A program made the translations under genes and the position numbers. The notes below the pieces were generated by a model. That model was given only the letters and a program-made list of their open reading frames with translations. It did no database searches and was not told the origin of the DNA. Below are positions 17,996-26,600 of a stretch of DNA of 64,000 bases, one piece after another. The DNA is taken from positions 496,001 to 560,000 of the forward strand of contig NZ_JACSQK010000002.1 in assembly GCF_014836675.1 (NCBI RefSeq), given 5' to 3'. Origin of the DNA: Comamonas avium (GTDB lineage: Bacteria; Pseudomonadota; Gammaproteobacteria; Burkholderiales; Burkholderiaceae_C). Position 1 is the stretch's first letter. Each line of letters begins with the position of its first letter.

Positions 17996-18733
17996 TTAGC
18001 CGTTCATGCTCAGCAATTGGCTGGCCGTCTTGTCATTGGTTTCTGCCGTGGTCAGCAGCTTCATCTGCTGCTCAAACTGGCGCGAGGCGGCGATCATGCC
18101 CACCATGGCTTCCACCGCGTTGACGTTGGAGCCTTCCAGTGCACCGGCCACCATGGTGGCGTTGACGTCGGCTGGCAAGTCACCCTGCGCAGAGCGGAAC
18201 AGGCCGTCATCGCCGCGCTGAATGGTTTGCTCCAGATTGGGTGTGACCATCTTCAGGCGACCAATGTTGATGGGGTCCTGGCCATCCAAAGTGGCCACCA
18301 CCGTGCCATCACCGCCAAAGCTGATGCGGGCGTTCTGGGGAATGTCCACCGGAGCGCCGCCATCGGTGAGCACAGCCAGGCCGTTGGCTGTGACCAGCTG
18401 GCCTTCTGCATTTACTTCTAACGCGCCGTTGCGCGTATAGGCCTCCAGACCATCCAGACCCTGCACGGCAAACCAGGCATTGCCACGGGCCATCAGGTCC
18501 GTGCTTTTGCCGGTGGTCATGGCGGGGCCGGGCTGGTCCAGGTGGCCTGAGGTGGCATCCAGACCAAACACGCGCGTGCTGGAGCCCTGGCCTTCCAGTG
18601 GCACCGAACGGAAGGTGCTCAGCTCGGCACGGAAACCCGTGGTCGAGACGTTGGCCAGGTTGTTCGACAGCACCGCCTGCCGTTGAGCAGCGGCGTTGGC
18701 GCCGGTCATGGTGGTGTAGATGATGCGGTCCAT
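17996..18733 (-). CDS. flgF: Flagellar proximal rod protein FlgF
   Basis: The 245-residue protein begins DRIIYTTMTGANAAAQRQAV and contains the rod motif NNLANVSTTGFR. Its end, VAGALEGSNVNAVEAMVGMI, is the FlgF/FlgG C-terminal helix. It is a proximal rod subunit between FlgC and FlgG. It sits between flgE and flgG. Confidence 0.96.
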   Translation of the reverse strand: MDRIIYTTMTGANAAAQRQAVLSNNLANVSTTGFRAELSTFRSVPLEGQGSSTRVFGLDATSGHLDQPGPAMTTGKSTDLMARGNAWFAVQGLDGLEAYTRNGALEVNAEGQLVTANGLAVLTDGGAPVDIPQNARISFGGDGTVVATLDGQDPINIGRLKMVTPNLEQTIQRGDDGLFRSAQGDLPADVNATMVAGALEGSNVNAVEAMVGMIAASRQFEQQMKLLTTAETNDKTASQLLSMNG

Positions 18734-18766
18734 GAATAACTCCTATGTGCGCGTGTTCAGTTGCGC

Positions 18767-20065
18767 TTAGCGCAGGTTGACCAGGGTCGAGAAGATCTGG
18801 TCCTGGGTCTTGATGGTCTGAGCGTTGGCCTGGTAAGCACGCTGGGCGGTCATCATGCCCACCAGCTGTGCAGTCAGGTCGACGTTGGACTCTTCCAGCG
18901 CGCTGCCGGCGATGGTGCCGAAGCTGCCGGTACCCGCTGTGCCATACACCGGTGGGCCCGAATCATTGGAGGCCACCCAGTTGTTGTTGCCATCGGGCTG
19001 CAGGCCCTGGCTGTTGGTGAACTTGGCCAGCGCCACCTGGGCTTCTGCGCGCGTGATGCCGTTGGAGTAAGTGGCCAGCAAGGTGCCATCCGAGGCGACA
19101 TTCACCGAGGTGAGTTCACCCGAGGCGTAGCCGTCTTGCGTCAGCTTGGCCACCGAGAAGGCGCTGCCTCGCTGAGACACGCTGCCCAGGTCAATATTCA
19201 CGTTCCAAGGCCCGGGATTGGGGTTGTTGGGGTTGGTGGTGGCAACCTGGGTGGACAAGGTGGTGCCTGTTGGGGTGCCGAAAGTGTGCGTGGTTTCGTA
19301 ACCTGCATCACCGGGGTTCAGACCATTGGGGTCGACGCCCAGACCTGCGTAGGGGGCAACACCGTCGAGCTTGCCGGTGGAGTCAAACATCAGGCGGCCA
19401 ATAGGCGCTGCGTTGGGGTCCAGGCTGTCGTACACGTCCCAGGTATTGGCACCTGTTTTCTGAAAATACATGGACAGCGGTGTCGCCATGCCCTGCTCGT
19501 CAAACACTTCCAGAGAAGTACCGTATGTGGCACGTGGAGGCGCGGGGTTGGCGTTTTGGTCCACGCGCGCATCCAGATTGAGCGTGGCCTTGACGTTGTC
19601 GGTCTGCTTGGCCGCAATCGGGGTGCCGGTAGGGAACACCAGATTGGTCAGGCTGACGCTGGTGCGCAGACCGGTGTTTGGATCGATCGGGTAGCCCTGC
19701 ACCTGGTCGCCATTGACCGTGACCAGCTCGCCGCCCTTGTTCAGCTGGAAAGCGCCGTTGCGGGTGTAAGCAATGCCAGTGCCGGTTTGCACCACAAAGA
19801 AGCCATCGCCGTTGATGGCCATGTCCAGGCCGTTGGCACTGGGGGTGATCACGCCTTGTGTGAACTGTTGCGATACCGCGGCCACGCTCACACCAATGCC
19901 GGTGTTGTTGCTGCTGGATGCGCCCATGGCGCTGGCCACCATTTCATTGAATTCAGCACGCGAGCTTTTGAAGCCCACGGTGTTGCTGTTGGCGATGTTG
20001 TGGCCAATGACGTCCAGGTTTTTGCTGGAGGCGTTCAGGCCGGAAAGACCGTGATGGAAACCCAT
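18767..20065 (-). CDS. flgE: Flagellar hook protein FlgE
   Basis: The 432-residue protein starts GFHHGLSGLNASSKNLDVIG and has GHNIANSNTVGFKSSRAEF, the hook N-terminal motif. The C-terminal helix reads ALEESNVDLTAQLVGMMTAQ. Length is typical for hooks without large insertions. It polymerises into the hook under the FlgD cap, and FliK controls its length. The long plus-strand open frame over this gene is a composition shadow. Confidence 0.97.
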   Translation of the reverse strand: MGFHHGLSGLNASSKNLDVIGHNIANSNTVGFKSSRAEFNEMVASAMGASSSNNTGIGVSVAAVSQQFTQGVITPSANGLDMAINGDGFFVVQTGTGIAYTRNGAFQLNKGGELVTVNGDQVQGYPIDPNTGLRTSVSLTNLVFPTGTPIAAKQTDNVKATLNLDARVDQNANPAPPRATYGTSLEVFDEQGMATPLSMYFQKTGANTWDVYDSLDPNAAPIGRLMFDSTGKLDGVAPYAGLGVDPNGLNPGDAGYETTHTFGTPTGTTLSTQVATTNPNNPNPGPWNVNIDLGSVSQRGSAFSVAKLTQDGYASGELTSVNVASDGTLLATYSNGITRAEAQVALAKFTNSQGLQPDGNNNWVASNDSGPPVYGTAGTGSFGTIAGSALEESNVDLTAQLVGMMTAQRAYQANAQTIKTQDQIFSTLVNLR

Positions 20066-20082
20066 GCTTAGCTCCTAGAAAT

Positions 20083-20748
20083 TTAGAACACAGCTTTGAC
20101 GCTGTTGTAGTTAATGCTTTGACCGTTGGCCAGCTCCAGCATGAGGCCACCATTGGTGATGCTGGTGGCGACCACGGCGTTGGGCGACAAAGTGGTGGAC
20201 TTGACCACCGCGTCGCCATTGGTGGCGGTGACCTTGAAGCGCAGGTCCATGCTTTCGCCGGTGTACTTACTGCCGTCCCAGGTGAAGTAGTTGCGCCCTG
20301 CAGTTGCCGAGCCCAGATCCATGGTCTCCACCACTTCGCCGCTGGCGGTGGTGATGGTGACGGTGACGTTGGAGGCGGAGCCATCCAGGTCAAAGGCTGC
20401 TGTGCCGCTCAGGCGCTTGGTGCCGTCTTCGTTTTCGGAGGCAGACAGGCCCAGCTGGTTGCCGTCGGACAGCACGGTGTGGCCAATCATGGAGATGCCT
20501 TGCTGCATCTGCATGGAGGCGAACTGCTTGGTCACGCTCTCGACGGTGCTGTTGAGCTTTTCAATACCGCTGACGGTGCTGATCTGTGCCATCTGCGACG
20601 TCAGCTGCGCGTTGTCCATGGGACTGGTGGGGTCCTGGTTTTGCAACTGCGCAACCAGCAGGGTCAGAAACTGATCCTGCATGTCTGCTGCTGTTTTGGG
20701 CGAGCTGTTACCGCCAGATGAGGTGTTGTTGGATACGCCGGAAATCAT
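20083..20748 (-). CDS. flgD: Flagellar hook-capping protein FlgD
   Basis: The 221-residue protein has the FlgD signature DQFLTLLVAQLQNQDP near residue 25, followed by NAQLTSQMAQIS. The C-terminal half has the FlgD Ig-like and tudor-like regions (YFTWDGSKYTGESMDLRFKV). It acts as the scaffold for hook assembly and is later replaced. It precedes flgE with a 17-base gap. Confidence 0.96.
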   Translation of the reverse strand: MISGVSNNTSSGGNSSPKTAADMQDQFLTLLVAQLQNQDPTSPMDNAQLTSQMAQISTVSGIEKLNSTVESVTKQFASMQMQQGISMIGHTVLSDGNQLGLSASENEDGTKRLSGTAAFDLDGSASNVTVTITTASGEVVETMDLGSATAGRNYFTWDGSKYTGESMDLRFKVTATNGDAVVKSTTLSPNAVVATSITNGGLMLELANGQSINYNSVKAVF

Positions 20749-20771
20749 GCGTGCCTACTTTCTGTATGTGC

Positions 20772-21176
20772 TTATTGGCCCAACTGCAGCGTTTTGAGCA
20801 ACAGCGATTTGGCGGTATTCATCACTTCCACGTTGTTCTGGTACGAGCGTGATGCAGAAATCATGTTGACCATCTCGTCTACGGCATTGACGTTGGAGTG
20901 GGTGACATAGCCCTGTTCGTCGGCCAGGGGGTGCTCTGGGTTGTGCAGGCGGCGGCCGGGGGTGTTGTCTTCGGTGATGCTTTTCACCTTGACGCCGGCA
21001 GCACCTTCGCTGCCCATGGGCGCTGTCTGAAAGACAACCTGGCGGGCCTTGTAGGACTGGCCATCGGGGCCGGCGACAGCATCAACGTTGGCCAGATTGG
21101 AGGCCACAACGTTCAGACGCTGCGATTGCGCGCTGATGGCACTGCCAGAGACGCTGAAAATGGAGAACATGGACAT
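20772..21176 (-). CDS. flgC: Flagellar proximal rod protein FlgC
   Basis: The 134-residue protein contains the rod motif RLNVVASNLANVDAVAGPDG and ends with the helix SNVNAVDEMVNMISASRSYQ. It is the usual FlgC length. Start candidates are ATG at 21176 and at 21170. The gene lies 28 bases after flgB. Confidence 0.95.
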   Translation of the reverse strand: MSMFSIFSVSGSAISAQSQRLNVVASNLANVDAVAGPDGQSYKARQVVFQTAPMGSEGAAGVKVKSITEDNTPGRRLHNPEHPLADEQGYVTHSNVNAVDEMVNMISASRSYQNNVEVMNTAKSLLLKTLQLGQ

Positions 21177-21204
21177 GGCGATGGTTTCCTTGTGTCAGTG
21201 CGGC

Positions 21205-21630
21205 TTACTGGCCGGTGATGGCGCTGAGCATGGTCTTGGAGGTGCCGTTGAGAAAGCGCAGCGTCGCTTCGTAGCGCACGGCGTTGTCCACAAAATTGGC
21301 GCGTTCACGGTCCAGATCCACGGTGTTGTTGTCCAGACTGGGCTGTGATGCCAGCGAGTAACCCAGGCGGCCCTGGCCGTCATTGCCAAACTTTTCCGTG
21401 GGCAGGGGCATGTGCTGAGCGTGCGAGGTGCTGGCTTCTTGCAGTGCCTGGCGCACTGATCCGTTGTCGCCCTGCGCTGCCTTGAGCGTTTTGGCGAAGT
21501 TGAAATCGCGCGCCACATAGCCGGGGGTGTCGGCGTTGGCAATGTTGCTGGAAATCACACGCTGGCGCTCTGCGCGCAACAGCAGAGCGTCGCTGTGGAA
21601 GTCCAGACGGCCGGTCATTTTGTCTAGCAT
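21205..21630 (-). CDS. flgB: Flagellar proximal rod protein FlgB
   Basis: From the ATG at 21630 the protein is 141 residues and begins LDKMTGRLDFHSDALLLRAE. A good AAGGA ribosome-binding site lies 5 bases upstream. The rod motif SSNIANADTPGYVARDFNF follows. The longer frame upstream lacks this signal. It is the first gene of the flgB-L operon, divergent from flgA. The 170-base gap between flgB and flgA must hold both promoters, but I could not read a sigma-28 site there. Confidence 0.94.
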   Translation of the reverse strand: MLDKMTGRLDFHSDALLLRAERQRVISSNIANADTPGYVARDFNFAKTLKAAQGDNGSVRQALQEASTSHAQHMPLPTEKFGNDGQGRLGYSLASQPSLDNNTVDLDRERANFVDNAVRYEATLRFLNGTSKTMLSAITGQ

Positions 21631-21799
21631 GTGATTCCTTGCTGAAGATGAAAACAAAAACGGTGGCACCTGGCCACTGCGGACTTTGGTGCGTGCAGCG
21701 ATTATGGAAACGCACTGCTTTTGCTAAAGCGCGAAGAAAGCGTGGTTGCACGGGTACTTCAATGCTTTAAAAAATGGCGCTCGCTCTAAAGTCGCTGTC

Positions 21800-22543
21800 A
21801 TGCCCCATCTTGTATTTGCGACTCTCGCCGTCTCTTCACGTCTCTCGCGCGCTGTGGTGCGTGCGGCTGCCTGTGTACTGGTGAGCGGTGGTGCGGCTGT
21901 GGCGTCGGCCCAGGACCTGACGGAAATCAGCAGCCAGTGGCTGCAAGGGGCGCTGACCGATCAAACTGCAACGCAAACCATGCCGCTGCGCATGGAAGTG
22001 CAGGTGGGCAAGCTGGACCCCCGGCTGAACCTTGCGCCATGCCAGCGGGTAGAGCCTTATCTGCCCAGCGGCAGCAAGCTGTGGGGCCGTACCCGCATTG
22101 GAATGCGCTGTGTAGAAGGCGCACGACCCTGGAACGTGTTCTTGCCCGTCACCATCAAGGCACTAGGCCCTGCATGGGTGCTGACCAGCAATGTCAGCAT
22201 GGGCGAGCAATTGACCCACGATCACGCAATGCAAAGCGAAGTCGACTGGGCGGAGTCGCCCCATTCGATCATCGCCATGCCAGACGACTGGGTGGGGCAG
22301 ACCGCGGCACGCAACTTGACGGCAGGAATGGCCTTGCGCCAGACCATGGTCAAGGCCCCCCAGCTTTTCAAGCCGGGTACAGGTGTCAAAGTCTTGGCAC
22401 AAGGCGGTGGTTTTACGGTCACTTCGTCTGGCAAGGCGCTGGAAGGCGGCTCTGTCGGACAAACCGTGCGCGTGCGCATGGACAACGGACGAACGGTGAC
22501 CGGTACCGTCAATCAGCAAGGCGATGTCGTCGTTGCACAGTGA
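21800..22543 (+). CDS. flgA: Flagellar P-ring assembly chaperone FlgA
   Basis: From the ATG at 21800 the protein is 247 residues. It has a long signal peptide (hydrophobic residues to about 38, ending GGAAVASAQ). The SAF-type domain is visible, with ALGPAWVLTSNVSMGEQLTH, DDWVGQTAARNLTAGMALRQ, and VKVLAQGGGFTVTSSGKALE near the end. FlgA is periplasmic and helps FlgI form the P-ring. An earlier non-ATG start is possible but would precede the signal peptide by 18 residues. It is divergent from flgB and followed by flgM. Confidence 0.93.
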   Translation: MPHLVFATLAVSSRLSRAVVRAAACVLVSGGAAVASAQDLTEISSQWLQGALTDQTATQTMPLRMEVQVGKLDPRLNLAPCQRVEPYLPSGSKLWGRTRIGMRCVEGARPWNVFLPVTIKALGPAWVLTSNVSMGEQLTHDHAMQSEVDWAESPHSIIAMPDDWVGQTAARNLTAGMALRQTMVKAPQLFKPGTGVKVLAQGGGFTVTSSGKALEGGSVGQTVRVRMDNGRTVTGTVNQQGDVVVAQ

Positions 22544-22568
22544 TACAAGACTTTTTGAAAGAAAACAC

Positions 22569-22595
22569 TCAAGTTCTCTTTCAATGGGTCGAAAG
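22569..22595 (+). promoter_or_regulatory. Sigma-28-type promoter of flgM
   Basis: The elements are TCAAGTTC (22569-22576), an 11-base spacer, and GTCGAAAG (22588-22595). They fit the FliA consensus TAAAGTTT-N11-GCCGATAA at most positions, with the exact spacing. The site is about 41 bases in front of flgM, inside the flgA-flgM gap. A class III promoter for the anti-sigma gene would give the usual feedback. Confidence 0.6.
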
Positions 22596-22636
22596 CTACA
22601 CTACGGAGCCCTTGAGCGGGCGATTGGAGTAGGAAA

Positions 22637-22963
22637 ATGAAGGTCGGACAAAATACCAACGTAGAAATGCTGGCAGCCAAGCTGCAGCAAAACGCTACGC
22701 AGCAAGCGCAGCAAAGTAAAAGCGGCACCGCCAGTGAGGTGGTGCAGCAAACCCGCAGCAATGCTGCGGGGGTGCCTGTGACTGTGTCGAACTCGGCACG
22801 GTCGCTGGACCAGAACGCCAAAACGTCGGCGGATGTGGACATGGCCAAGGTCAATGCCATCCGTGAAGCGATTGCCAATGGCACTTTCAAAGTCAATGCC
22901 AGCGTGATCGCCGACAAGATGCTGGTCGATACCGCCGACCTGCTGGGCGCGGCACGCGCTTAA
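22637..22963 (+). CDS. flgM: Anti-sigma-28 factor FlgM
   Basis: The protein is 108 residues, usual for FlgM. The C-terminal half carries the FliA-binding helices: DMAKVNAIREAIANGTFKVN, then IADKMLVDTADLL. The N-terminal half is Gln- and Ala-rich and likely disordered, as expected for a protein exported through the flagellum. It holds FliA until the hook is finished. It has its own sigma-28-type promoter and fliA lies nearby on the opposite strand. Confidence 0.94.
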   Translation: MKVGQNTNVEMLAAKLQQNATQQAQQSKSGTASEVVQQTRSNAAGVPVTVSNSARSLDQNAKTSADVDMAKVNAIREAIANGTFKVNASVIADKMLVDTADLLGAARA

Positions 22964-23068
22964 ACACCCACATCGGGCGCTTTGCGCCAGTCAGCCTTAT
23001 CCGACCTTCGGCTGCACTGGTACCAAGCGCCCGAACTCCGTCTCAACCGCTCAAACACCCCCGACACC

Positions 23069-23434
23069 ATGAAACTCAGCGAAGCCCTGGAACAGATTGA
23101 CGGCATGATCGACCTGGTCAATGCCCTGATTGTGAAGAACCAGCCCGACTCCACCGAAGCTGCCATTCGTCAGCTGCGCGATGGCATGCAGGCTTTTGCG
23201 GGCTTGGCCCAGCGCTTTGGTGCGGAGCAATTTACCCCTGAGAACGTGCAGCGCATGCAGGCCATGTCCGAGCGCCTGACGCAAATGCGCGGCCATATCG
23301 CCAAAGTCTCTGCCATTACGGCGCAGCAGCTGGCCACCTTGATACCAGAGCAATCGGTCAGCCACACTTACGGCGCCAGCAAGCAGCCGGGTGCTACTGC
23401 TTCGGTGGCGCGGATGTACCACATCAGCGGTTAA
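23069..23434 (+). CDS. FlgN-like export chaperone (position-based assignment)
   Basis: The protein from the ATG at 23069 is 121 residues, shorter than the usual 140-150 for FlgN. It is helical (KLSEALEQIDGMIDLVNALI, then MQAMSERLTQMRGHIAKVSA) and ends with the Tyr-containing tail TYGASKQPGATASVARMYHI. Such a tail is often seen in FlgN proteins. It follows flgM by about 105 bases. FlgN binds FlgK and FlgL for export. The assignment rests mainly on position and helicity. A longer frame starting at 22982 has no sensible N-terminus. Confidence 0.6.
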   Translation: MKLSEALEQIDGMIDLVNALIVKNQPDSTEAAIRQLRDGMQAFAGLAQRFGAEQFTPENVQRMQAMSERLTQMRGHIAKVSAITAQQLATLIPEQSVSHTYGASKQPGATASVARMYHISG

Positions 23435-23440
23435 GCATTA

Positions 23441-23532
23441 AATTGCATAGCTGCTTGCGCAGTGTTCATCGCATTTTCAATGTGAAATGTATTTGAAACG
23501 ATGGACTGATAAGCGCTGGTAGTTATCAAAAT
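23441..23532. repeat. Dispersed palindromic repeat (family 1), copy R3
   Basis: The left part is GCATAGCTGCTTGCGCAGTG. The inner inverted repeat is CATCGCATTTTCAA and TTTGAAACGATG. The right part is ATAAGCGCTGGTAGTTATC. The centre TTTCAATGTG...TATTTGAAA matches copy R2. It lies just after the FlgN-like gene and just before the terminator at 23533. Confidence 0.7.
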
Positions 23533-23562
23533 AAAAAAGCGCCTTGTTTGGCGCTTTTTTTT
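23533..23562. terminator. Bidirectional terminator between the FlgN-like gene and fliA
   Basis: The stem is AGCGCC-TTGTTT-GGCGCT. A-residues flank it on the left and eight T on the right, so it can end transcripts from both convergent sides. Confidence 0.9.
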
Positions 23563-23577
23563 GTGGGCAGATGCTTG

Positions 23578-24294
23578 TCAGTGTGCGCGCATCTTGGCGC
23601 GCAGGCGGGCAATGGCCTGGCTGTGCAGCTGGCATACGCGCGATTCGGTCACTTCCAGCACGGCCGCGATCTCCTTGAGGTTCATGTCGTGCTCGTAGTA
23701 CATGCCCATGACGTATTTCTCGCGCTCTGGCAGGTTTTCAATGGCCTGCACCAGGGCGCTGCGCATGCGGTCATCGCGCAACATGCTGAAGGGGTCGGCA
23801 TCGGCGTCGGCCACATGGCGGTCGAGAAAGCTGGAGCTGTCTTCTTCACCGGCAGAGATGTCTTCCAGATAGATCAGCTGGGTGCCGCGCACTTTGGACA
23901 GCATGGACTGGTAATCCACCAGCTCCATCTCCATGAAGGCGGCAATTTCCGATTCCCGGGGGGCTCGGCCCAGTTGCTGCTCCAGCCGGCGAATGGCCGA
24001 TTCAATGTCTTTTTGCCCCTTGCGGGAGCTGCGGCTCATCCAGTCGTTTTCGCGCAGCTCGTCCAGCATGGCACCGCGAATGCGCTGGCCGGCAAAGGTC
24101 TCAAACTGCACGCCCTGGCTGGTTTCAAAGCGCGACAGTGCATCGGCCAGGCCAATCATGCCCACCTGGATGAGGTCATCCAGTTCCACATTCGGCGGAA
24201 GTTTGGCAATCATGTGTTGCGCAATGCGACGCACCAGCGGGGCATGCTGGCGAATCAGGGCATCGCGGTCCAACTGGCCATGGGCGGTGTACAT
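23578..24294 (-). CDS. fliA: Flagellar sigma factor FliA (sigma-28)
   Basis: From the ATG at 24294 the protein is 238 residues, close to the 239 of E. coli. Region 2 is APLVRRIAQHMIAKLPPNVE, then DDLIQVGMIGLADALSRFE. Region 4 near the end has the helix-turn-helix NLKEIAAVLEVTESRVCQLH. An earlier ATG at 24354 would add 20 residues and overlap the upstream gene by 56 bases, so I prefer 24294, four bases after that gene's stop. It directs late flagellar genes such as flagellins, flgM and motA and is bound by FlgM. Confidence 0.96.
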   Translation of the reverse strand: MYTAHGQLDRDALIRQHAPLVRRIAQHMIAKLPPNVELDDLIQVGMIGLADALSRFETSQGVQFETFAGQRIRGAMLDELRENDWMSRSSRKGQKDIESAIRRLEQQLGRAPRESEIAAFMEMELVDYQSMLSKVRGTQLIYLEDISAGEEDSSSFLDRHVADADADPFSMLRDDRMRSALVQAIENLPEREKYVMGMYYEHDMNLKEIAAVLEVTESRVCQLHSQAIARLRAKMRAH

Positions 24295-24298
24295 TGAC

Positions 24299-25078
24299 TC
24301 AATGGCTCCACACAGCAGATGAAGAAAGGGGGCTGACTCCAGCCGTTGCGCCATCTTGCGGGGCGTTCACGGTTTCGGAATGCTCCAAACATTGTAGGGC
24401 CCAGCGCTGCAGCTGTCGGGCTTGCAGCGGATCGAATTGCTCGCACAAAGGTTCGGTGTGCAGATGGCGCATGGCGCACTGCGACAGCGATTTCAAAACG
24501 TGGTCCAGCCCGTAGCCCGCCGGGCGCAGCGCCACCAGGCGCGGCATCAGGCCGCAGCCCATGTACAGCTGCTTGAGTGCGCGGTAGCTGCTGACCACGT
24601 TGCGTGACTGTGAAGGCACCAGCTGAATGGGGGGCTGCGTGCAGCCTTGCAGCATGCCTGCCAGCAAAGAGGCGGGAGCCCACAGCACCACCACCGCATG
24701 GTTTTGCACAAAGCGAAAGAGCAGATCGAGTGGGCGCTCGCCCGTGATCGATGCCTTGTGCTGCAGTTGCACCATGCCGCGTGCGGCGGGCAGTGTGGCA
24801 ACGCTCAGCGGGTTGCTGATGTCTGCGGTCAACGTGGTGAAGGCATAGCCCTGACGGGGCTGCAGCATGTCCTGCAGACCGGGCAGTGAGGGTGACTCTT
24901 GCTCCGTGCCATCCAGCACGACCACGGGGTAGCCTTGTTGTTGCAGCTGCGCGCAGGCCATCCACAGTGCGGTGGCATCTGCGCTGTCACCGGATGGCAC
25001 CACGGGCAGCACGCGCAGCGACGACTGTGCGCCTTGCCAGTGCAAACCGGTTCCCTGGTGCCAGACGCTCTCAAGCAT
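24299..25078 (-). CDS. FlhG/FleN-position protein without a P-loop
   Basis: From the ATG at 25078 the protein is 259 residues and overlaps the flhF stop by eight bases. Its place between flhF and fliA is exactly that of flhG (fleN, ylxH). The fold looks MinD-like: a strand, RVLPVVPSGDSADATALW where the Walker A loop should be, then PVVVLDGTEQ and, further on, LLFRFVQNHAVVVLWAPA. The GKGGVGKT loop is missing, so ATP binding of the usual kind is unlikely. The tail (QDGATAGVSPLSSSAVWSH) is weakly conserved in look. It may still control flagellar number with FlhF. Confidence 0.6.
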   Translation of the reverse strand: MLESVWHQGTGLHWQGAQSSLRVLPVVPSGDSADATALWMACAQLQQQGYPVVVLDGTEQESPSLPGLQDMLQPRQGYAFTTLTADISNPLSVATLPAARGMVQLQHKASITGERPLDLLFRFVQNHAVVVLWAPASLLAGMLQGCTQPPIQLVPSQSRNVVSSYRALKQLYMGCGLMPRLVALRPAGYGLDHVLKSLSQCAMRHLHTEPLCEQFDPLQARQLQRWALQCLEHSETVNAPQDGATAGVSPLSSSAVWSH

Positions 25079-26600
25079 GCATCGCTCCCTGAGACTGGCC
25101 CATGGAAGATTCGGTAAAGTAAAAATCCATGTCCAGCGATGAGGGGTCAAACGCCGACTTGGTGTGCGCGCGCATGGACGTGGCGACCAGTTCGTTGGCG
25201 TTGGCGCGCGTAAAGTCTTCGGGCACGCGCTGGCCGTTGGTGATGCCGCGCAGCACAAGCTGGTGGCGGATCAGCGCGTCCAGCGCCGGGGCCAGCTTCA
25301 CGGCTTCATCCACCTTGGACAAGATGGCCTGCTTGCAGCCCACGCGCTTGAATGCGGCCAGTGCTTCGTCCAGCGTATCACCATGTGCGCCTGCGTTGGC
25401 GACCAGCAGACGTTCAATGCCTGGCAGGTTGAGCACTTCCAGAATGTCGTCCTTGCGAGGATCGCGGGGGGCCACGCCGGTAGTGTCGATGATCACCATC
25501 TTCTTGCCAGCCAGCAGACCCAGCAGGTCTTGCAGTGCGGCCTTGTCGTGGGCCAGATGCGCGACCACACCGAGCATGCGGCCATAGGCGCGCAGTTGTT
25601 CATGACCGCCGACACGGTAGGTGTCCAGCGTGATCAGGCCAACGCTGTTGGGGCCATGCTTTTGGGCGCACAGAGCGGCCAGCTTGGCTGCCGTGGTGGT
25701 CTTGCCTACGCCGGTGGAGCCCACCAGTGCAAACACGCCGCCCTTGTCCCAGATGGGAGCTTCGGCGTTGTCGGTGCGCAGATTGCGCTCCAGCACCTGT
25801 ACCAGCCACTTCATGGCATCTGCAGGGCCCGCATTCTGCGGCAGGCGCTCCATGATGGTGCGCGACAACGCAGGCGAGTAGCCCGAGCGAATCAGCTTGA
25901 GCATCAAGTTGCTGTGCAGCGGATTTTGGCGGGTCTGGTTCATCCAGGTCAGGGTGTTGAAGCGCTCTTCAATCAGCTCCTTGACGGATTGCAGCTCATG
26001 CATCAAAGCCGGAGCCGCCGCTGGGGAGGCAACTGCCTTGCGGGGCTGCTCTGTGGGCAGCTCCAGCGCCAGACCGCGCAATGGGTTGTGCTTGATCACG
26101 GAAGGCGTAGTGGGCAGCGGTGCGCTGTCGCGCACGGTGTCGAGGCGGTTCTTGCGAGCAAAAGTGGGCAGCACTTCCTGGGGCAGCTCGCCCGTCATCT
26201 CTTCATTGCGGCGGCGCAGCATGCGTTCACGCACATAGTCCTGGAAAGACAGGGTGCTCATGGCCAGTTGCTCCGTGTCTTCTGCCACGCTTTGGCGTGG
26301 GTTGGCTTTCACGGCCGGCTTGGCTTGCTGCAGCAGGGCCTCCATGCGCATGGGCGCTTTGGGGGCTTGCTTGGGAGCACGGGTTTCATCGGCCTCGCGG
26401 GCCTGAATGGCGGCCATCAGGCCTGGGCTGGTGTGGTTGCCCTGGTCCAGATTGCCGAAGGTTTCTTCGGCAGTCGCCATGACTTCCACGCCGTTGCCCA
26501 TGGGGCGGTTGGACAGGATCAGGGTGCTTTCACCAAAAGCGGCACGCGCCTTGTCCAGGGCCTCACGGGAAGTCGGGGCTATGAAGCGTTGGATGTTCAT
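25071..26600 (-). CDS. flhF: Flagellar SRP-like GTPase FlhF
   Basis: The 509-residue protein starts NIQRFIAPTSREALDKARAA, the FlhF B-domain opening. The GTPase domain begins near residue 290 with the G1 loop GSTGVGKTTTAAKLAAL. LITLDTYRVGGHEQLRAYG and VIIDTTGVAPRD are further GTPase motifs, followed by SKVDEAVKL. It places the flagellum at the cell pole and helps assembly. It follows flhA with its ATG overlapping the flhA stop by four bases. The N-terminal linker (about 90-280) is long and variable, as usual. Confidence 0.96.
   Translation of the reverse strand: MNIQRFIAPTSREALDKARAAFGESTLILSNRPMGNGVEVMATAEETFGNLDQGNHTSPGLMAAIQAREADETRAPKQAPKAPMRMEALLQQAKPAVKANPRQSVAEDTEQLAMSTLSFQDYVRERMLRRRNEEMTGELPQEVLPTFARKNRLDTVRDSAPLPTTPSVIKHNPLRGLALELPTEQPRKAVASPAAAPALMHELQSVKELIEERFNTLTWMNQTRQNPLHSNLMLKLIRSGYSPALSRTIMERLPQNAGPADAMKWLVQVLERNLRTDNAEAPIWDKGGVFALVGSTGVGKTTTAAKLAALCAQKHGPNSVGLITLDTYRVGGHEQLRAYGRMLGVVAHLAHDKAALQDLLGLLAGKKMVIIDTTGVAPRDPRKDDILEVLNLPGIERLLVANAGAHGDTLDEALAAFKRVGCKQAILSKVDEAVKLAPALDALIRHQLVLRGITNGQRVPEDFTRANANELVATSMRAHTKSAFDPSSLDMDFYFTESSMGQSQGAMHA

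Noticed and set aside
18761-20071. Long plus-strand open frame opposite flgE
   Set aside because: The minus-strand frame is clearly FlgE. The opposite frame is a by-product of high third-position GC and has no recognisable motif.
21650-21690. Possible sigma-54 promoter near TGGCACCTGGCCACTGC
   Set aside because: The distance between the GG and GC elements is two bases longer than sigma-54 promoters allow.
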